Origin: a bacterium
GTDB taxonomy: Bacteria; Vulcanimicrobiota; Xenobia; Xenobiales; JADMJV01
Reading direction: 5' to 3'
Length of the DNA stretch: 39,482 nucleotides
Assembly: GCA_030149525.1 (NCBI GenBank)
Contig: JASBRJ010000224.1
Span: 1 to 39,482, forward strand
Made by a program: the position numbers and the translations under genes. Shown here in pieces: positions 23,001 through 30,526 of this stretch. The notes under the pieces are model-generated. The model did not search any database and was not told where the DNA came from. It saw nothing but the letters and a program-made list of their open reading frames with translations. Positions within the stretch are counted from its first letter, which is position 1. Every line of letters starts with the position of its first letter.

Positions 23001-25589
23001 TGAGCCGAAATCGGACCCACTCTCCGGCTCCCCGAACAGGTCGCCGCCGCCGAACAAGTCGTCGCCGTCGTTACTTTCCTCAAACAAACCTGCGGATTCC
23101 GAGGGGCTATCTTCAAAAAGTGAGCCGCCGGAATCATCCCCAAAGAGGTCGGAGGCATCGTCGCCCGCCGGGCTCTCACTAACCGGCTCACTATCGCCGA
23201 AAAGGTCGCCCCCACCAAACAGGTCGTCATCTGAGGTCGCCTCGCTAGAAGGCTCCGGCGCCTCGGCTGAGGGGAAGAGGTCTTCCCCAAAAAGATCACC
23301 GCCTTCGGCTTCGCTCCCCCCTCCTCCAAACAAGCTTTCCTCCGCGGCTGCCTCCTGGGGCTCATCGGAAAGTTCCAGATCGGTGGAGAAAAGGTCATCC
23401 ACGCCTCCCGCCTCTTCGGCGGGGGCCTCAGAGAAGAGAGAGTCAAAGGCGGAATCTTCCTCCGGCACAGGTTGCTCGGCGGTCGGGGCGGCGTCACCGA
23501 AAAGGTCATCGCCTGCGACGGACCCACCGATGGTATCGGAACTCACTCCGTTATCGTCAAAAAGATTGTCGAACTGATCGTTGTCGCCGAACAGATCCTC
23601 TTCCTCGGATGGAGAGGCCTTGGAATCCCTCTCCATCATAGTGGCCCCGGAAGGCTCTTCTAAAGCGGAAAAAAGATCTTCTCCAGCGGACTCTTCGGCG
23701 TCATTAAAAAGGCTCCCGGCCTCCGACTCCCCTTCGTCTCCAAAGAGATCGCCTGCCGGTTCCGGATCGCCGAAAAGGTCGCCTTCGCCGCCGCCCATAC
23801 CGAAGATATCTCCATCCTCGCCGGGGCTGTCCTCGTCGTCGAAGACCATACCGAACTCATCATCCATATTGAAGTCCGAGTCGCCTCCCTGTGCTCCAAT
23901 GGTGGAGGCGTTCGCTTCCGGCGCGGAGTCATCAGGGTCGAAGAGCGAATCGGCGAATCCCTCATCGAAAGGTGAGTCCACATCGTCCGTGTCGTCAAAC
24001 AACTCATTGGCGGCCGAGGCTATTTGATTTTCTAAGCCGATGGATGCTGCCGAAGGGTTAGAGTCGGATTCCGAGCTATCGAACACGGACTCCACCAGGT
24101 TGTCGTCTTCTTCATGCATGGCGGTTGCGGGCTCGGAATGACCCGAATCGGAGCCACTGTCACCTCCTCGGCGACGGCTCAGGGTGGGCTTCATACCGAG
24201 CATCGGCTTATCTCCACCTGGACCTTTCATGCCAAGACCGGGACGTCTGAGCCCCGCCCGGGGAGAACCACCACTCCCCCCTAACGTAGGCTTGCCGCCC
24301 AGCATCGGCTTTCCGCCGCCGCCGCCGGGACCGGCACCGGGGCTTACTAAACCTTTCCGCAAGCCCATTCCACCGCCCACAAGGCCTTTTCTCCGACCGC
24401 CCGGAGCACTGCTGCCTGACTTTAATTTACTAGGAGGCTTACTCGCCTTTTCGGGCTCCGGCTCCGGCTCATTGGCAGGCGGGGGCATCTCGCCAAGGTC
24501 GGCGGACACGGGGCTCGCTTCGGGAGTAGGAGCCTCTTCTTCTGGTGGCGTTGGTGGCAAAGGAGGTTGAAACTCCAAGGGCTCCAGAGGGGCACCGAGA
24601 TTGGTCAGCCCTTGCTGCGCTTGCCCGTTTCCACCGTCCACCCCCAGGACTATTTGAAAAATCTCTATAGCTTGGTCGCGCTCTTCTACCTCAAGATACG
24701 CCTGAGCGGCCTCAAGGAAATGCTGAACGGCTTCGTCCTGCTTGCCCATGGAGAGATTCAACTCTCCCAATTTTCTCATGGCGCGGGGCAGCTTGGGGTT
24801 ATTCTGAAGAACTTTATTGAAAGCGAGAAGCCCGCTTCGAAATCGGCCTTTTAGCTGACAGACGAGCCCCAACTCAAGGAGGGCATCTTGATGCTCGAGA
24901 TCGTGTCTTAGAACAGAGCGAAATTCTTGCTCTGCTTCATCCAACTTCCCCAATTCAGTGTAGAGTCGACCTAGGGTGAGAAGAACATCCGGGTCATCCG
25001 ATTGAACCACCTTCATGCGGCGATAGGCCTCGGCCGCTTTCGATATGTTCCCTACCTCTTGGAAAGCATTCGCGACCTTGCGGTACTGGTTGGCACCGTC
25101 TTGAATTTGCCCGTGGGACACGAACATCTCAGCCAATTCCAGAGAGATATCGAGATTCTCGGGCTGATCAGCCTGGGCTTCTTGAAGCAAACGAATGGAA
25201 CGATCGCCGTCTCCTTGCTCAATACAGAGACGGGCCAATTCACGCGCAAGATAGACAGCTCGGTCAACATTTCCGCGCTTTTTCTCTATCTCGATCCGTT
25301 TCTCTCGGGCCGCCTCACACTCAGGGTGAAGCGACAAAACTTTACTAATGACCTCTTCTGCCTCGGAGAGATCGTCTGATTCCACTAGGACGCCAATCAG
25401 ATCCACGTAGGTCTGAACGACGGAACGAAATTTCCCTCGAATAGCTTGGACATGAGCCAGTCGGCGATAAACGTTCGCCTCTGCTGGCTCACTTTGCTTA
25501 ATCTGCTCAAGCTGCTCTAATGCTTGATCCCAAGCACCGGAAGAAATCGAACTCTCGGCGTCTGCTAGGAGAGCGGTGGCTGAACTCAC
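20070..25589 (-). CDS. Giant TPR protein with long disordered acidic centre
   Basis: From GTG 25589 the protein has 1839 residues. Residues of about 1-325 are TPRs. Residues 330-385 are a Pro/Glu linker and 385-470 a basic Gly/Arg/Lys region (repeated KPMLG and KPTLG). About 475-1230 is an acidic disordered region with about 35 copies of an x-L-F motif, half of them DLF. About 1235-1839 is a second TPR array ending in SDFKECYRVDITYRDVRSWIE, paralogous to the neighbouring protein. The frame is open to 25622, but AAGGAGG lies inside that extension eight bases before GTG 25589, which sets the start. It is the first gene of the operon. A multivalent cytoplasmic scaffold is the best reading; no known family spans the whole protein. 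Confidence 0.88.
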   Translation of the reverse strand: MSSATALLADAESSISSGAWDQALEQLEQIKQSEPAEANVYRRLAHVQAIRGKFRSVVQTYVDLIGVLVESDDLSEAEEVISKVLSLHPECEAAREKRIEIEKKRGNVDRAVYLARELARLCIEQGDGDRSIRLLQEAQADQPENLDISLELAEMFVSHGQIQDGANQYRKVANAFQEVGNISKAAEAYRRMKVVQSDDPDVLLTLGRLYTELGKLDEAEQEFRSVLRHDLEHQDALLELGLVCQLKGRFRSGLLAFNKVLQNNPKLPRAMRKLGELNLSMGKQDEAVQHFLEAAQAYLEVEERDQAIEIFQIVLGVDGGNGQAQQGLTNLGAPLEPLEFQPPLPPTPPEEEAPTPEASPVSADLGEMPPPANEPEPEPEKASKPPSKLKSGSSAPGGRRKGLVGGGMGLRKGLVSPGAGPGGGGGKPMLGGKPTLGGSGGSPRAGLRRPGLGMKGPGGDKPMLGMKPTLSRRRGGDSGSDSGHSEPATAMHEEDDNLVESVFDSSESDSNPSAASIGLENQIASAANELFDDTDDVDSPFDEGFADSLFDPDDSAPEANASTIGAQGGDSDFNMDDEFGMVFDDEDSPGEDGDIFGMGGGEGDLFGDPEPAGDLFGDEGESEAGSLFNDAEESAGEDLFSALEEPSGATMMERDSKASPSEEEDLFGDNDQFDNLFDDNGVSSDTIGGSVAGDDLFGDAAPTAEQPVPEEDSAFDSLFSEAPAEEAGGVDDLFSTDLELSDEPQEAAAEESLFGGGGSEAEGGDLFGEDLFPSAEAPEPSSEATSDDDLFGGGDLFGDSEPVSESPAGDDASDLFGDDSGGSLFEDSPSESAGLFEESNDGDDLFGGGDLFGEPESGSDFGSEEFAAPSQEEPEPFDLFSAPEPVPAAEEESDSAAGLFDGFDDAPSGSDEASEADDLFSTASPLEDSILESSDGGDLFGEVETESEPVSSDEFGGGGLFDDIEPVEQGDFPAESDAGDLFDIPEPASSGGLFDESPIQEEAAAGLFDEPAVAVKEDDFEDFSSGSGLFDEPAAESAEVVAAEPLGLDLPMPGDPPAALESPVSPQAEMDSGLFEDGGDLFTEEPVSSPAVEQQGDGVTMDQLLAEERARVVEVPEDQEADSPEFMKLLELTLPKSEEDIAREAAEQARAEEVLPEAVSPAVDEEGGGLFDTVVEPTGDEAEALFDSGDSGLFEAEPEPEPEPEPEPEGPDILGKPKVSLSIEDESPASDIEQADLLDQSLREADVAAKISGYRKALEDSHENLVMRTRLADIHLKYGMLEDALLQYRQCARKNPESISLLHRLIQAEFWTENYSEACGSLLELAKLHLKRGEHHDALDTLQSVLSLDSHHFEARKVLVSVFTTLDESKLAAHHLRQLAETAMTKGEVSEAISAFEQLLEISNDPVFEERLAQIYESQGDMEKALTSFQSLVGRYQNEERWEEAARVTERIVELNPEALDDRGALVDLYKKLGMNDKAMEQQFKLAQAYQAKGELEPSIRLYEGVLEFNSDDQTARRLLVDAYLDSGNVESALQQSEALTEHYLHTRDHQTAIELYSRLVEADPENVELQERLVKFYGLAGDLESARSRWISLADLHESRGRFQEAADAIHKSLELEENQVDLQHRLALIYAEKIDDKMAALTQLRKLFQMAPERLDAVNMYIDLLLKQEQVSEAGQVLQRLEQAGGESVAIKNNVISTLRDQVESNPADLKARFNYGELCYHLGDLDHAIEQFQQTRRNPDYELLSYNMLGLCFAKKKGFNMLDLAIKQFKKGLETRGHSEQSYLELRYNLAMIQYQNGRMSEALSDFKECYRVDITYRDVRSWIEKIETELASSGS
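21960..22008 (-). repeat. Glu-Pro dipeptide repeat
   Basis: A hexanucleotide-like GGCTCGGGTTCC-type repeat on the plus strand encodes eight or so consecutive EP dipeptides near the end of the acidic region of the 1839-residue protein. Such a repeat makes a stiff extended spacer and is a likely site of length variation between strains. Confidence 0.8.
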
Positions 25590-25752
25590 TCCCAAAACCT
25601 CCTTGGGGACACTCACGCCCAAAAAATAGTGAACTTACTCGTAGACATTCAGTCTGAGTGCCCCCGGTTGTTTTCTCTGGGGAATTTGCGGCTCCTGCCG
25701 TGTAGCAACGCCGTGTCGCCCCACATGGGATAAATATCAGAAATGTTGCCAC

Positions 25753-25790
25753 AAAAAGAAAAAGAGGCCCGTAGGCCTCCTTCTCTTTTT
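25753..25790 (-). terminator. Terminator after the secretin gene
   Basis: GAGGCC and GGCCTC (25764-25769 and 25774-25779) form a stem with a 4-base loop. On the minus strand it is followed by a T5-C-T5 run and preceded by A/G-rich sequence. It lies 17 bases beyond the secretin stop and separates the pilus locus from the TPR/Roadblock operon, which must therefore have its own promoter in 25590-25752. Confidence 0.88.
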
Positions 25791-25807
25791 ACACTATGAA
25801 GCGCAGG

Positions 25808-27868
25808 TTATCGCATGATGTTGGGTGTCAACATCACAACAACTTCGTTGCGGCTCTTAGTGGTGGTCGTGCTGCGGAACAGAGTCCCCAGTACCGGCAG
25901 GTCTCCCAGCAACGGCACTTTCGAGACGTTTTGAATGTCGTTCTCGTTGATCAGACCACCGATGACCATTGTGTCACCGTCTTTGATTCGCATCGTGGTT
26001 TCGATGATACGTACAGCCGTACGAGGGTATTGGTTGTTTACCAACTCGACCAGAGTGCTTACCTCAGGTCGAACCTCACACATAACGTAGCCATCTGCTT
26101 TCACGGTACTGGTCACGTCGAGCTTCACACCGATGTCCACGTACTGTACCTGGAACTGTCCGGCGCGAGGGTCGAAGTACACAATCGGGAACTTGTCACC
26201 GATGTGAACAAGAGAGGCCTTGCCAGAGATTGACGCGATTCGAGGCGAAGCGAGAATCTTGGCTTCGTTCTGAGACACCAGAAAACTGATGTTCGCGCTA
26301 ATCGCCAAAGGCGATCTTGCAAAGCTTCCGATGGCCACAGGCACGTTCGGGAAGAGCGGCAAGACGTTGGCCGGGCTCGCGACGGGACCGTTGGGAGTCC
26401 GAACAATCTCCTGACCGACTGCGTACTCGTTAAAAACGGTGCTGACGGAGAAGGGAGCTTGGTTGGACCCCCAGGTAACGCCGAGGTTTTTGCTGCCGTT
26501 TTCAAGCAAGTCAACAACCTTGAGGTCGATCATCACCTGATCCAGAGGACGATCCAACTCAGCGAGCAGTTCACGAACCTGGTCGATTGCGCCAGGGGAG
26601 CCTTCGACAATCAGGAGATTCTGACGGGTATCGACATTGTACTGTACATCGGGAACAAGAGTTCCCAATAGAGCACGAAGCTCGCCAAGCTCTCCGTATT
26701 TCACGGGCAAGAACTCACGCAGCGGTGGCGGCGGAGGCTCAGGGACGCGGTCCAAGTTTCCGAGCTCACGCTTGATTTGCAGCAAGTCGTCTTTAGAACC
26801 GGTGGCATAGAAGCCGTTCATGGTCGGGTGAGGGGTGAACTTCACTCGATCATACTCACCCTTGAGAAACTCTACGACCTTGGCCGATTGAGCTTCTTCG
26901 AGCAAATACTCCATGCGTACGGCGTCTTCCGGAACTTCGCGAGTCTTAACCTGATCATCATCGAGGATGTTGTCGGCGACTTCGTCGAGCTTCTCCGGTG
27001 CAGCCACTACCACAGTGTTATAGCCGAGCAGTTTGTAGTCATACTCACTCTCCTGCATTTGGAGAATGAGAGCCATGGCACCCTCTACCGGGACGTTCTT
27101 CAACGTCACCGTGACGGAACCCGCAACCGTGGGGCCGACGTAGATGTTTTTGTTCATCTCTTTGGCCAGAACCTTGAGAACATAGACCAGGTCTGCGTTC
27201 ACGAAGTCCAAGGTTACGAGCTTCTGCTTAGGAGCAGCGCGCTTGGGAGCCTTACGAGCTCTCAGTGCTGATACCGGCGCCTTGCCTTCGCCATCGTAGG
27301 CGTAAGAGCGAGCGGGCGCTACAGCGCGCACCTGCATTTTAGGCTTGACACTGGGCTTCTGAGCGACACGAGGTGCCGGCTTATTGGCCATAGGTTTCTG
27401 AGCAGGAGCTGCCTGAGCCACTGACTCCGGGGCACTCTTCGTTTCCCCCGCAGCCATTTTATTGGCTTCGATAGCTACTGTGAGACCCTTTGAGTCTGCT
27501 GCAGTGACAACCTTAAACTCGGGCGGAGTGATAACGTCGACATAGATCCTAACAGTGTTCTCCGCATACTGTTTTACGCGAACTTTTTCAACGAGACCCT
27601 GATTGACGTCAGTCGAGGCAGGAACTCCATCTTTTAGTTTCGCGGGAAATACGTCTATTACAATAAATTTCTGGGGACTTGTCAGCACTTTCGAACGGTG
27701 CTGAACCCTTCCAGATGCTCCAACCTCAATATTGAGCATCTGGCCTTTTTGCGAGACCTTAACTCCAGTCACAGTAGACATCTGCTGTGACCAGGCCAGG
27801 CCCGTTAACAAGAGGGTTAAAACCCACACCGTCGTGGCGCGAAAGCCAACGTACCTAACATTTGGCAT
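25808..27868 (-). CDS. pilQ: Type IV pilus secretin with AMIN domain (PilQ-like)
   Basis: This 686-residue protein is the outer-membrane channel for the pilus. It has a signal peptide (TTVWVLTLLLTGLAWSQ), an AMIN-like domain at about 36-133 that in relatives binds peptidoglycan, and an Ala/Pro/Lys-rich linker. An STN-type domain follows (about 215-290, LDFVNADLVYVLKVLAKEMNKNIYV), then N-type secretin domains (about 315-460, including RQNLLIVEGSPGAIDQVRELLAELDRP). The secretin core occupies about 460-686 (SQNEAKILASPRIASISGKASLVHIGDKFP, GDTMVIGGLI, VPLLGDLPVLGTLFR). The ATG has GGGAGGTG about ten bases upstream. It is separated from pilM by a 230-base structured leader, and no pilN, pilO or pilP lies between. 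Confidence 0.94.
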   Translation of the reverse strand: MPNVRYVGFRATTVWVLTLLLTGLAWSQQMSTVTGVKVSQKGQMLNIEVGASGRVQHRSKVLTSPQKFIVIDVFPAKLKDGVPASTDVNQGLVEKVRVKQYAENTVRIYVDVITPPEFKVVTAADSKGLTVAIEANKMAAGETKSAPESVAQAAPAQKPMANKPAPRVAQKPSVKPKMQVRAVAPARSYAYDGEGKAPVSALRARKAPKRAAPKQKLVTLDFVNADLVYVLKVLAKEMNKNIYVGPTVAGSVTVTLKNVPVEGAMALILQMQESEYDYKLLGYNTVVVAAPEKLDEVADNILDDDQVKTREVPEDAVRMEYLLEEAQSAKVVEFLKGEYDRVKFTPHPTMNGFYATGSKDDLLQIKRELGNLDRVPEPPPPPLREFLPVKYGELGELRALLGTLVPDVQYNVDTRQNLLIVEGSPGAIDQVRELLAELDRPLDQVMIDLKVVDLLENGSKNLGVTWGSNQAPFSVSTVFNEYAVGQEIVRTPNGPVASPANVLPLFPNVPVAIGSFARSPLAISANISFLVSQNEAKILASPRIASISGKASLVHIGDKFPIVYFDPRAGQFQVQYVDIGVKLDVTSTVKADGYVMCEVRPEVSTLVELVNNQYPRTAVRIIETTMRIKDGDTMVIGGLINENDIQNVSKVPLLGDLPVLGTLFRSTTTTKSRNEVVVMLTPNIMR

Positions 27869-27900
27869 TTGCCAAACCCACCTCCCTTATAAAATCGAAC

Positions 27901-27995
27901 AGAAGTAATCTCTTCTTTCTAATCTGGCGGCTCCGGTTCCAACCGGTCCCGCACGACCTCGTCGGCGCTCCTGTTCCCCTTGCTTCTAATGAAGC
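27901..27995 (-). promoter_or_regulatory. Structured leader of the secretin gene
   Basis: The 230 bases between pilM and the secretin gene (27869-28098) contain no convincing ORF. Several perfect hairpins lie in a row on the transcript: GCTTC/GAAGC (27982-27995), CGAC/GTCG (27954-27964), a compound hairpin at 27927-27952 (GCGG, CCGGT, ACCGG and CCGC arms with a tandem G-A mismatch) and AGAAG/CTTCT (27901-27916). No known riboswitch consensus was recognised. Confidence 0.45.
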
Positions 27996-28098
27996 CCGGT
28001 GAATCAGAGGCATCCGGAGACAACCTCCACCATGAGCGTCAACAGTTCTCAAGCATGGATGGGATTCCTCCATGACAAAACCACAACCTCAAAACAGT

Positions 28099-29199
28099 CT
28101 ACTGAAGCGCCAACCCAAGCACCACCATGGACGCAGGGGCTAGTTCCCTCAATTCACTGCTCGTCATCCCTTTAACTTTAGAGAGGTTGAGATTGGAGAA
28201 CGGATCTGCAACAACACATTCCACCCCGAACTCCTTGGACAAATAGGATTCGATATTCTTGAATGCCGCAGTTCCACCGGACAATACAACAAGATCGATA
28301 CTCTCATCCTTATTTCTCGAGCGATAATAATCAATTGAGCGCTGGACTTCGGTTACAAAATCCTTAAGAACAGGCTCAACGAGATTAAAAATTTTCTGGG
28401 TCGTCGGAGCAACATCTTCTGCCCCTCCGTCGACTTTGATAACGCCTTTTTCCTTCTTGATCTTCTCAGCCTCATCGAAGGAAACATTCAGGCTTTGACC
28501 GATCGCCTTAGTAAAAGAGTTGCCGGCCACGGAAATTGTGCGGTTATGCTTTAAGCGACCCGCACTAAAAATATTGATAGAAGAGAACGAGGCACCACAG
28601 TTTACGAGCACAACCGTGCCGTTATACTGCTCCTCAGAAAGAAACAAGCGCAGCGCCCTTTGAAGAGCCAGCGGCTCCAGGTCGATCCCCGCAGGCTCGA
28701 CATCGGACATCTTGATAACCTCACGAGCCGCCTCTAGAATTTCATTAGGCACAGCTATCAAGAGAACTTCCATTTGGCGCCCGTCACCGATATCGGGGCT
28801 GATGATCTCTCCGGTCACATAGGCGTCGGCGACGGGGTACGGCAAATACCTCTCGGCTTCGAAGCGGATCGCCTGCTTTACCTCTTCCGGCTTCATTTTC
28901 GTCATGGGAATCGGCCGAATGACGACCTGCTGTCCCGACACAGCACTCAGCAATTTAAACTTCTGAGACTGGATATTGTTCGCTCGAAGAAGCCCGGCGA
29001 TCGTGTCGCCAAGCGTCTGCGCATCAAGGATAGAGCCATCTTTAATGGTCATGGGCGGAGTCGGTGCAACTGCAAAGTAAAGCAGCTCTGCTGGTCCCGA
29101 CTTTTTCTTTTCCACCACCGCAAGCTTAACGTGGCTGCTACCGATATCGATGGCACCCTGGTCGGGCGTTTTCTGAAATAGTCGTTTAAAAAAGTCCAC
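28099..29199 (-). CDS. pilM: Type IV pilus assembly protein PilM
   Basis: PilM is the actin-like cytoplasmic ATP-binding protein of the pilus alignment complex. At 366 residues it has normal length. Visible marks are the phosphate-1 motif AIDIGSSHVKLAVVE near residue 16, the segment EVKQAIRFEAERYLPYP, VLVNCGASFSSINIF, the TEVQRSIDYYRSR helix and the adenosine-type motif LVVLSGGTAAFKNIESYL. The GTG start has AGGGG about seven bases upstream. PilM normally binds the N-terminal tail of PilN, which is usually the next gene. Here the next gene is the secretin. Confidence 0.95.
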   Translation of the reverse strand: MDFFKRLFQKTPDQGAIDIGSSHVKLAVVEKKKSGPAELLYFAVAPTPPMTIKDGSILDAQTLGDTIAGLLRANNIQSQKFKLLSAVSGQQVVIRPIPMTKMKPEEVKQAIRFEAERYLPYPVADAYVTGEIISPDIGDGRQMEVLLIAVPNEILEAAREVIKMSDVEPAGIDLEPLALQRALRLFLSEEQYNGTVVLVNCGASFSSINIFSAGRLKHNRTISVAGNSFTKAIGQSLNVSFDEAEKIKKEKGVIKVDGGAEDVAPTTQKIFNLVEPVLKDFVTEVQRSIDYYRSRNKDESIDLVVLSGGTAAFKNIESYLSKEFGVECVVADPFSNLNLSKVKGMTSSELRELAPASMVVLGLALQ

Positions 29200-29292
29200 T
29201 ATTTAACCCCTGCCCGAGAAGCAATCTCGAGCTTTCCTAACTGCATATGAGAATTTCTGGTCCGTTTCGGCTGACGAGTTTCTCTCCGAAGA

Positions 29293-29351
29293 TCCGATTT
29301 CCTCTACTCTTCCGGCAGCCGGAACTTCTCACTCCAGGCAGGAAAGTCGGA
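29293..29351 (-). promoter_or_regulatory. Structured RNA element in the pilM leader
   Basis: In the 253-base gap upstream of pilM, an 11-bp stem with one bulged base (29293-29303 with 29340-29351) encloses a second perfect hairpin (TTCCGG/CCGGAA, 29310-29315 with 29319-29324, 3-base loop). The arrangement is more ordered than chance would suggest and could be a regulatory RNA, but no known class is matched. A shorter hairpin (CATCC/GGATG, 29403-29415) lies nearer pilD. Confidence 0.45.
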
Positions 29352-29452
29352 CCACACCTCAACGGTGGCGCGGAACATTCGCGAACAAGTTGCATGAGAG
29401 TAGCATCCACTGGATGAGATATCAAGGGCAGACATCATCTTTTAGGAAATTG

Positions 29453-30340
29453 TTAATAATCCATGGGAAGAATGAAGCTGTAGAATTCGTCGAGGTAACC
29501 CATGACGACACAGTAGTCAACCACCTGAAAAAATACGGCAGAGACAGCCATGAAGGTCCCGAAAGGAATCGGATCCTTTCCTCCTCCGCGCCTCAACAAA
29601 AGAAGCGGCACAGCAAACATTGCGCCTAGAAAAAAAGAACCCAGAAAAGACCAAAATGCGGCAACCGGACCCAGAAACGCGCCAATTAAAGCAGCAAACT
29701 TGACATCCCCACCGCCCATAGCTTCCTGCTTGACCAGAATCAGACCCACAACCTGAATACTCCAAAAGAAACCAACCCCGACCACAGCCCCAACCACACT
29801 CCAAACCAGAGAGGCACCCCTCATCCCTAAAGAGCCTTCCAGCCAGGGCAGCGAACTCAAGGGGTGAGCGAAACTGAACGCGAGACCCAACAGCACACCC
29901 AACAAATTGAGTCCATCAGGAATAATCCAGTGATCCAGATCAATAAAAAAAACGCATAGACAAAGCGAGAACAAGATCACCGTTTTCAAGAAAGCCAGCG
30001 AAAAAAACCCAAATTGCTGCTGAGAAAAATAAAAGAAACAGCCGCAAAAAAATTCCAGCGCCGCATACCGAATCGAATAAGAACTGCCGCAATAGCGACA
30101 CTTCCCTCCAAGAGAAAAATAGGACAGCACCGGCAGGTTGTAATACCACTTCAAAGGTGTGTTACAAGTAGTGCAGGCCGATGGCGGAAGAACAATGGAG
30201 CGACCTAGAGGCACCCTGTAAATGACAACGTTCAAAAAACTGCCCACAAGAGAGCCCAAAATAAATGCAAACACACTCATCAGACCAGCCACGGGCCCCT
30301 GCTCAAGTCCTGTCAACACTTCAAAAACGGAGGGCGTCAT
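29453..30340 (-). CDS. pilD: Prepilin peptidase PilD
   Basis: PilD cleaves the leader of prepilins at Gly-Phe and N-methylates the new end, in the inner membrane. The 295-residue protein begins with the usual GSFLNVVIYRVP segment. It has the two zinc-binding CxxC pairs (C56/C59 and C81/C84) in the cytoplasmic loop. The two catalytic aspartate regions are FFIDLDHWIIPD (about 132-143) and MGGGDVK (D212), set among about eight membrane segments. The pilin encoded just upstream has exactly the substrate motif it needs. The ATG at 30340 lacks a clear ribosome site; the GTG/ATG choices further in would lose little. It follows a terminator, so it should have its own promoter. Confidence 0.96.
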   Translation of the reverse strand: MTPSVFEVLTGLEQGPVAGLMSVFAFILGSLVGSFLNVVIYRVPLGRSIVLPPSACTTCNTPLKWYYNLPVLSYFSLGGKCRYCGSSYSIRYAALEFFCGCFFYFSQQQFGFFSLAFLKTVILFSLCLCVFFIDLDHWIIPDGLNLLGVLLGLAFSFAHPLSSLPWLEGSLGMRGASLVWSVVGAVVGVGFFWSIQVVGLILVKQEAMGGGDVKFAALIGAFLGPVAAFWSFLGSFFLGAMFAVPLLLLRRGGGKDPIPFGTFMAVSAVFFQVVDYCVVMGYLDEFYSFILPMDY

Positions 30341-30472
30341 GCAACACTTTGTTCGCAGACAGGGCCAAACGAATCCTGCAGCTCCTCAAGATCCACTAGG
30401 GTAAAGACTCCAGCGCACGCACGGCGTCCATACAGAGAGCCGAGAAGCACCCCTGACGGCAGATACACAAAG

Positions 30473-30505
30473 AAAAAAAGAGCCCGGAAAAATCCGAGCT
30501 CTTTT
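30473..30505 (-). terminator. Terminator after the pilin gene
   Basis: A 9-bp stem (30480-30488 with 30493-30501, one G-T pair) has a 4-base loop and is followed on the minus strand by seven T. It lies about 25 bases past the pilin stop and would make the pilin a monocistronic, highly expressed unit. Confidence 0.9.
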
Positions 30506-30526
30506 CTGTTTGCTTAGGCGAGGATA

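Noticed and set aside
21900-24160. Hexanucleotide-rich repeats in the acidic region as a CRISPR-like or satellite array
   Set aside because: There is no constant repeat with unique spacers; the pattern is explained by codon use for the LF-motif coding region.
25590-25622. TTG start at 25622 for the 1839-residue TPR protein
   Set aside because: A full AAGGAGG lies within this extension, eight bases before GTG 25589, and there is none before TTG 25622.
27855-28073. A 72-residue minus-strand frame between pilM and the secretin gene
   Set aside because: It runs past the secretin start, has no hydrophobic or pilN-like pattern and covers the hairpin-rich leader.
29200-29452. GEMM-type c-di-GMP riboswitch before pilM
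   Set aside because: The pilus context fits, but the conserved GEMM core segments are not present, so only an unclassified structure is reported.
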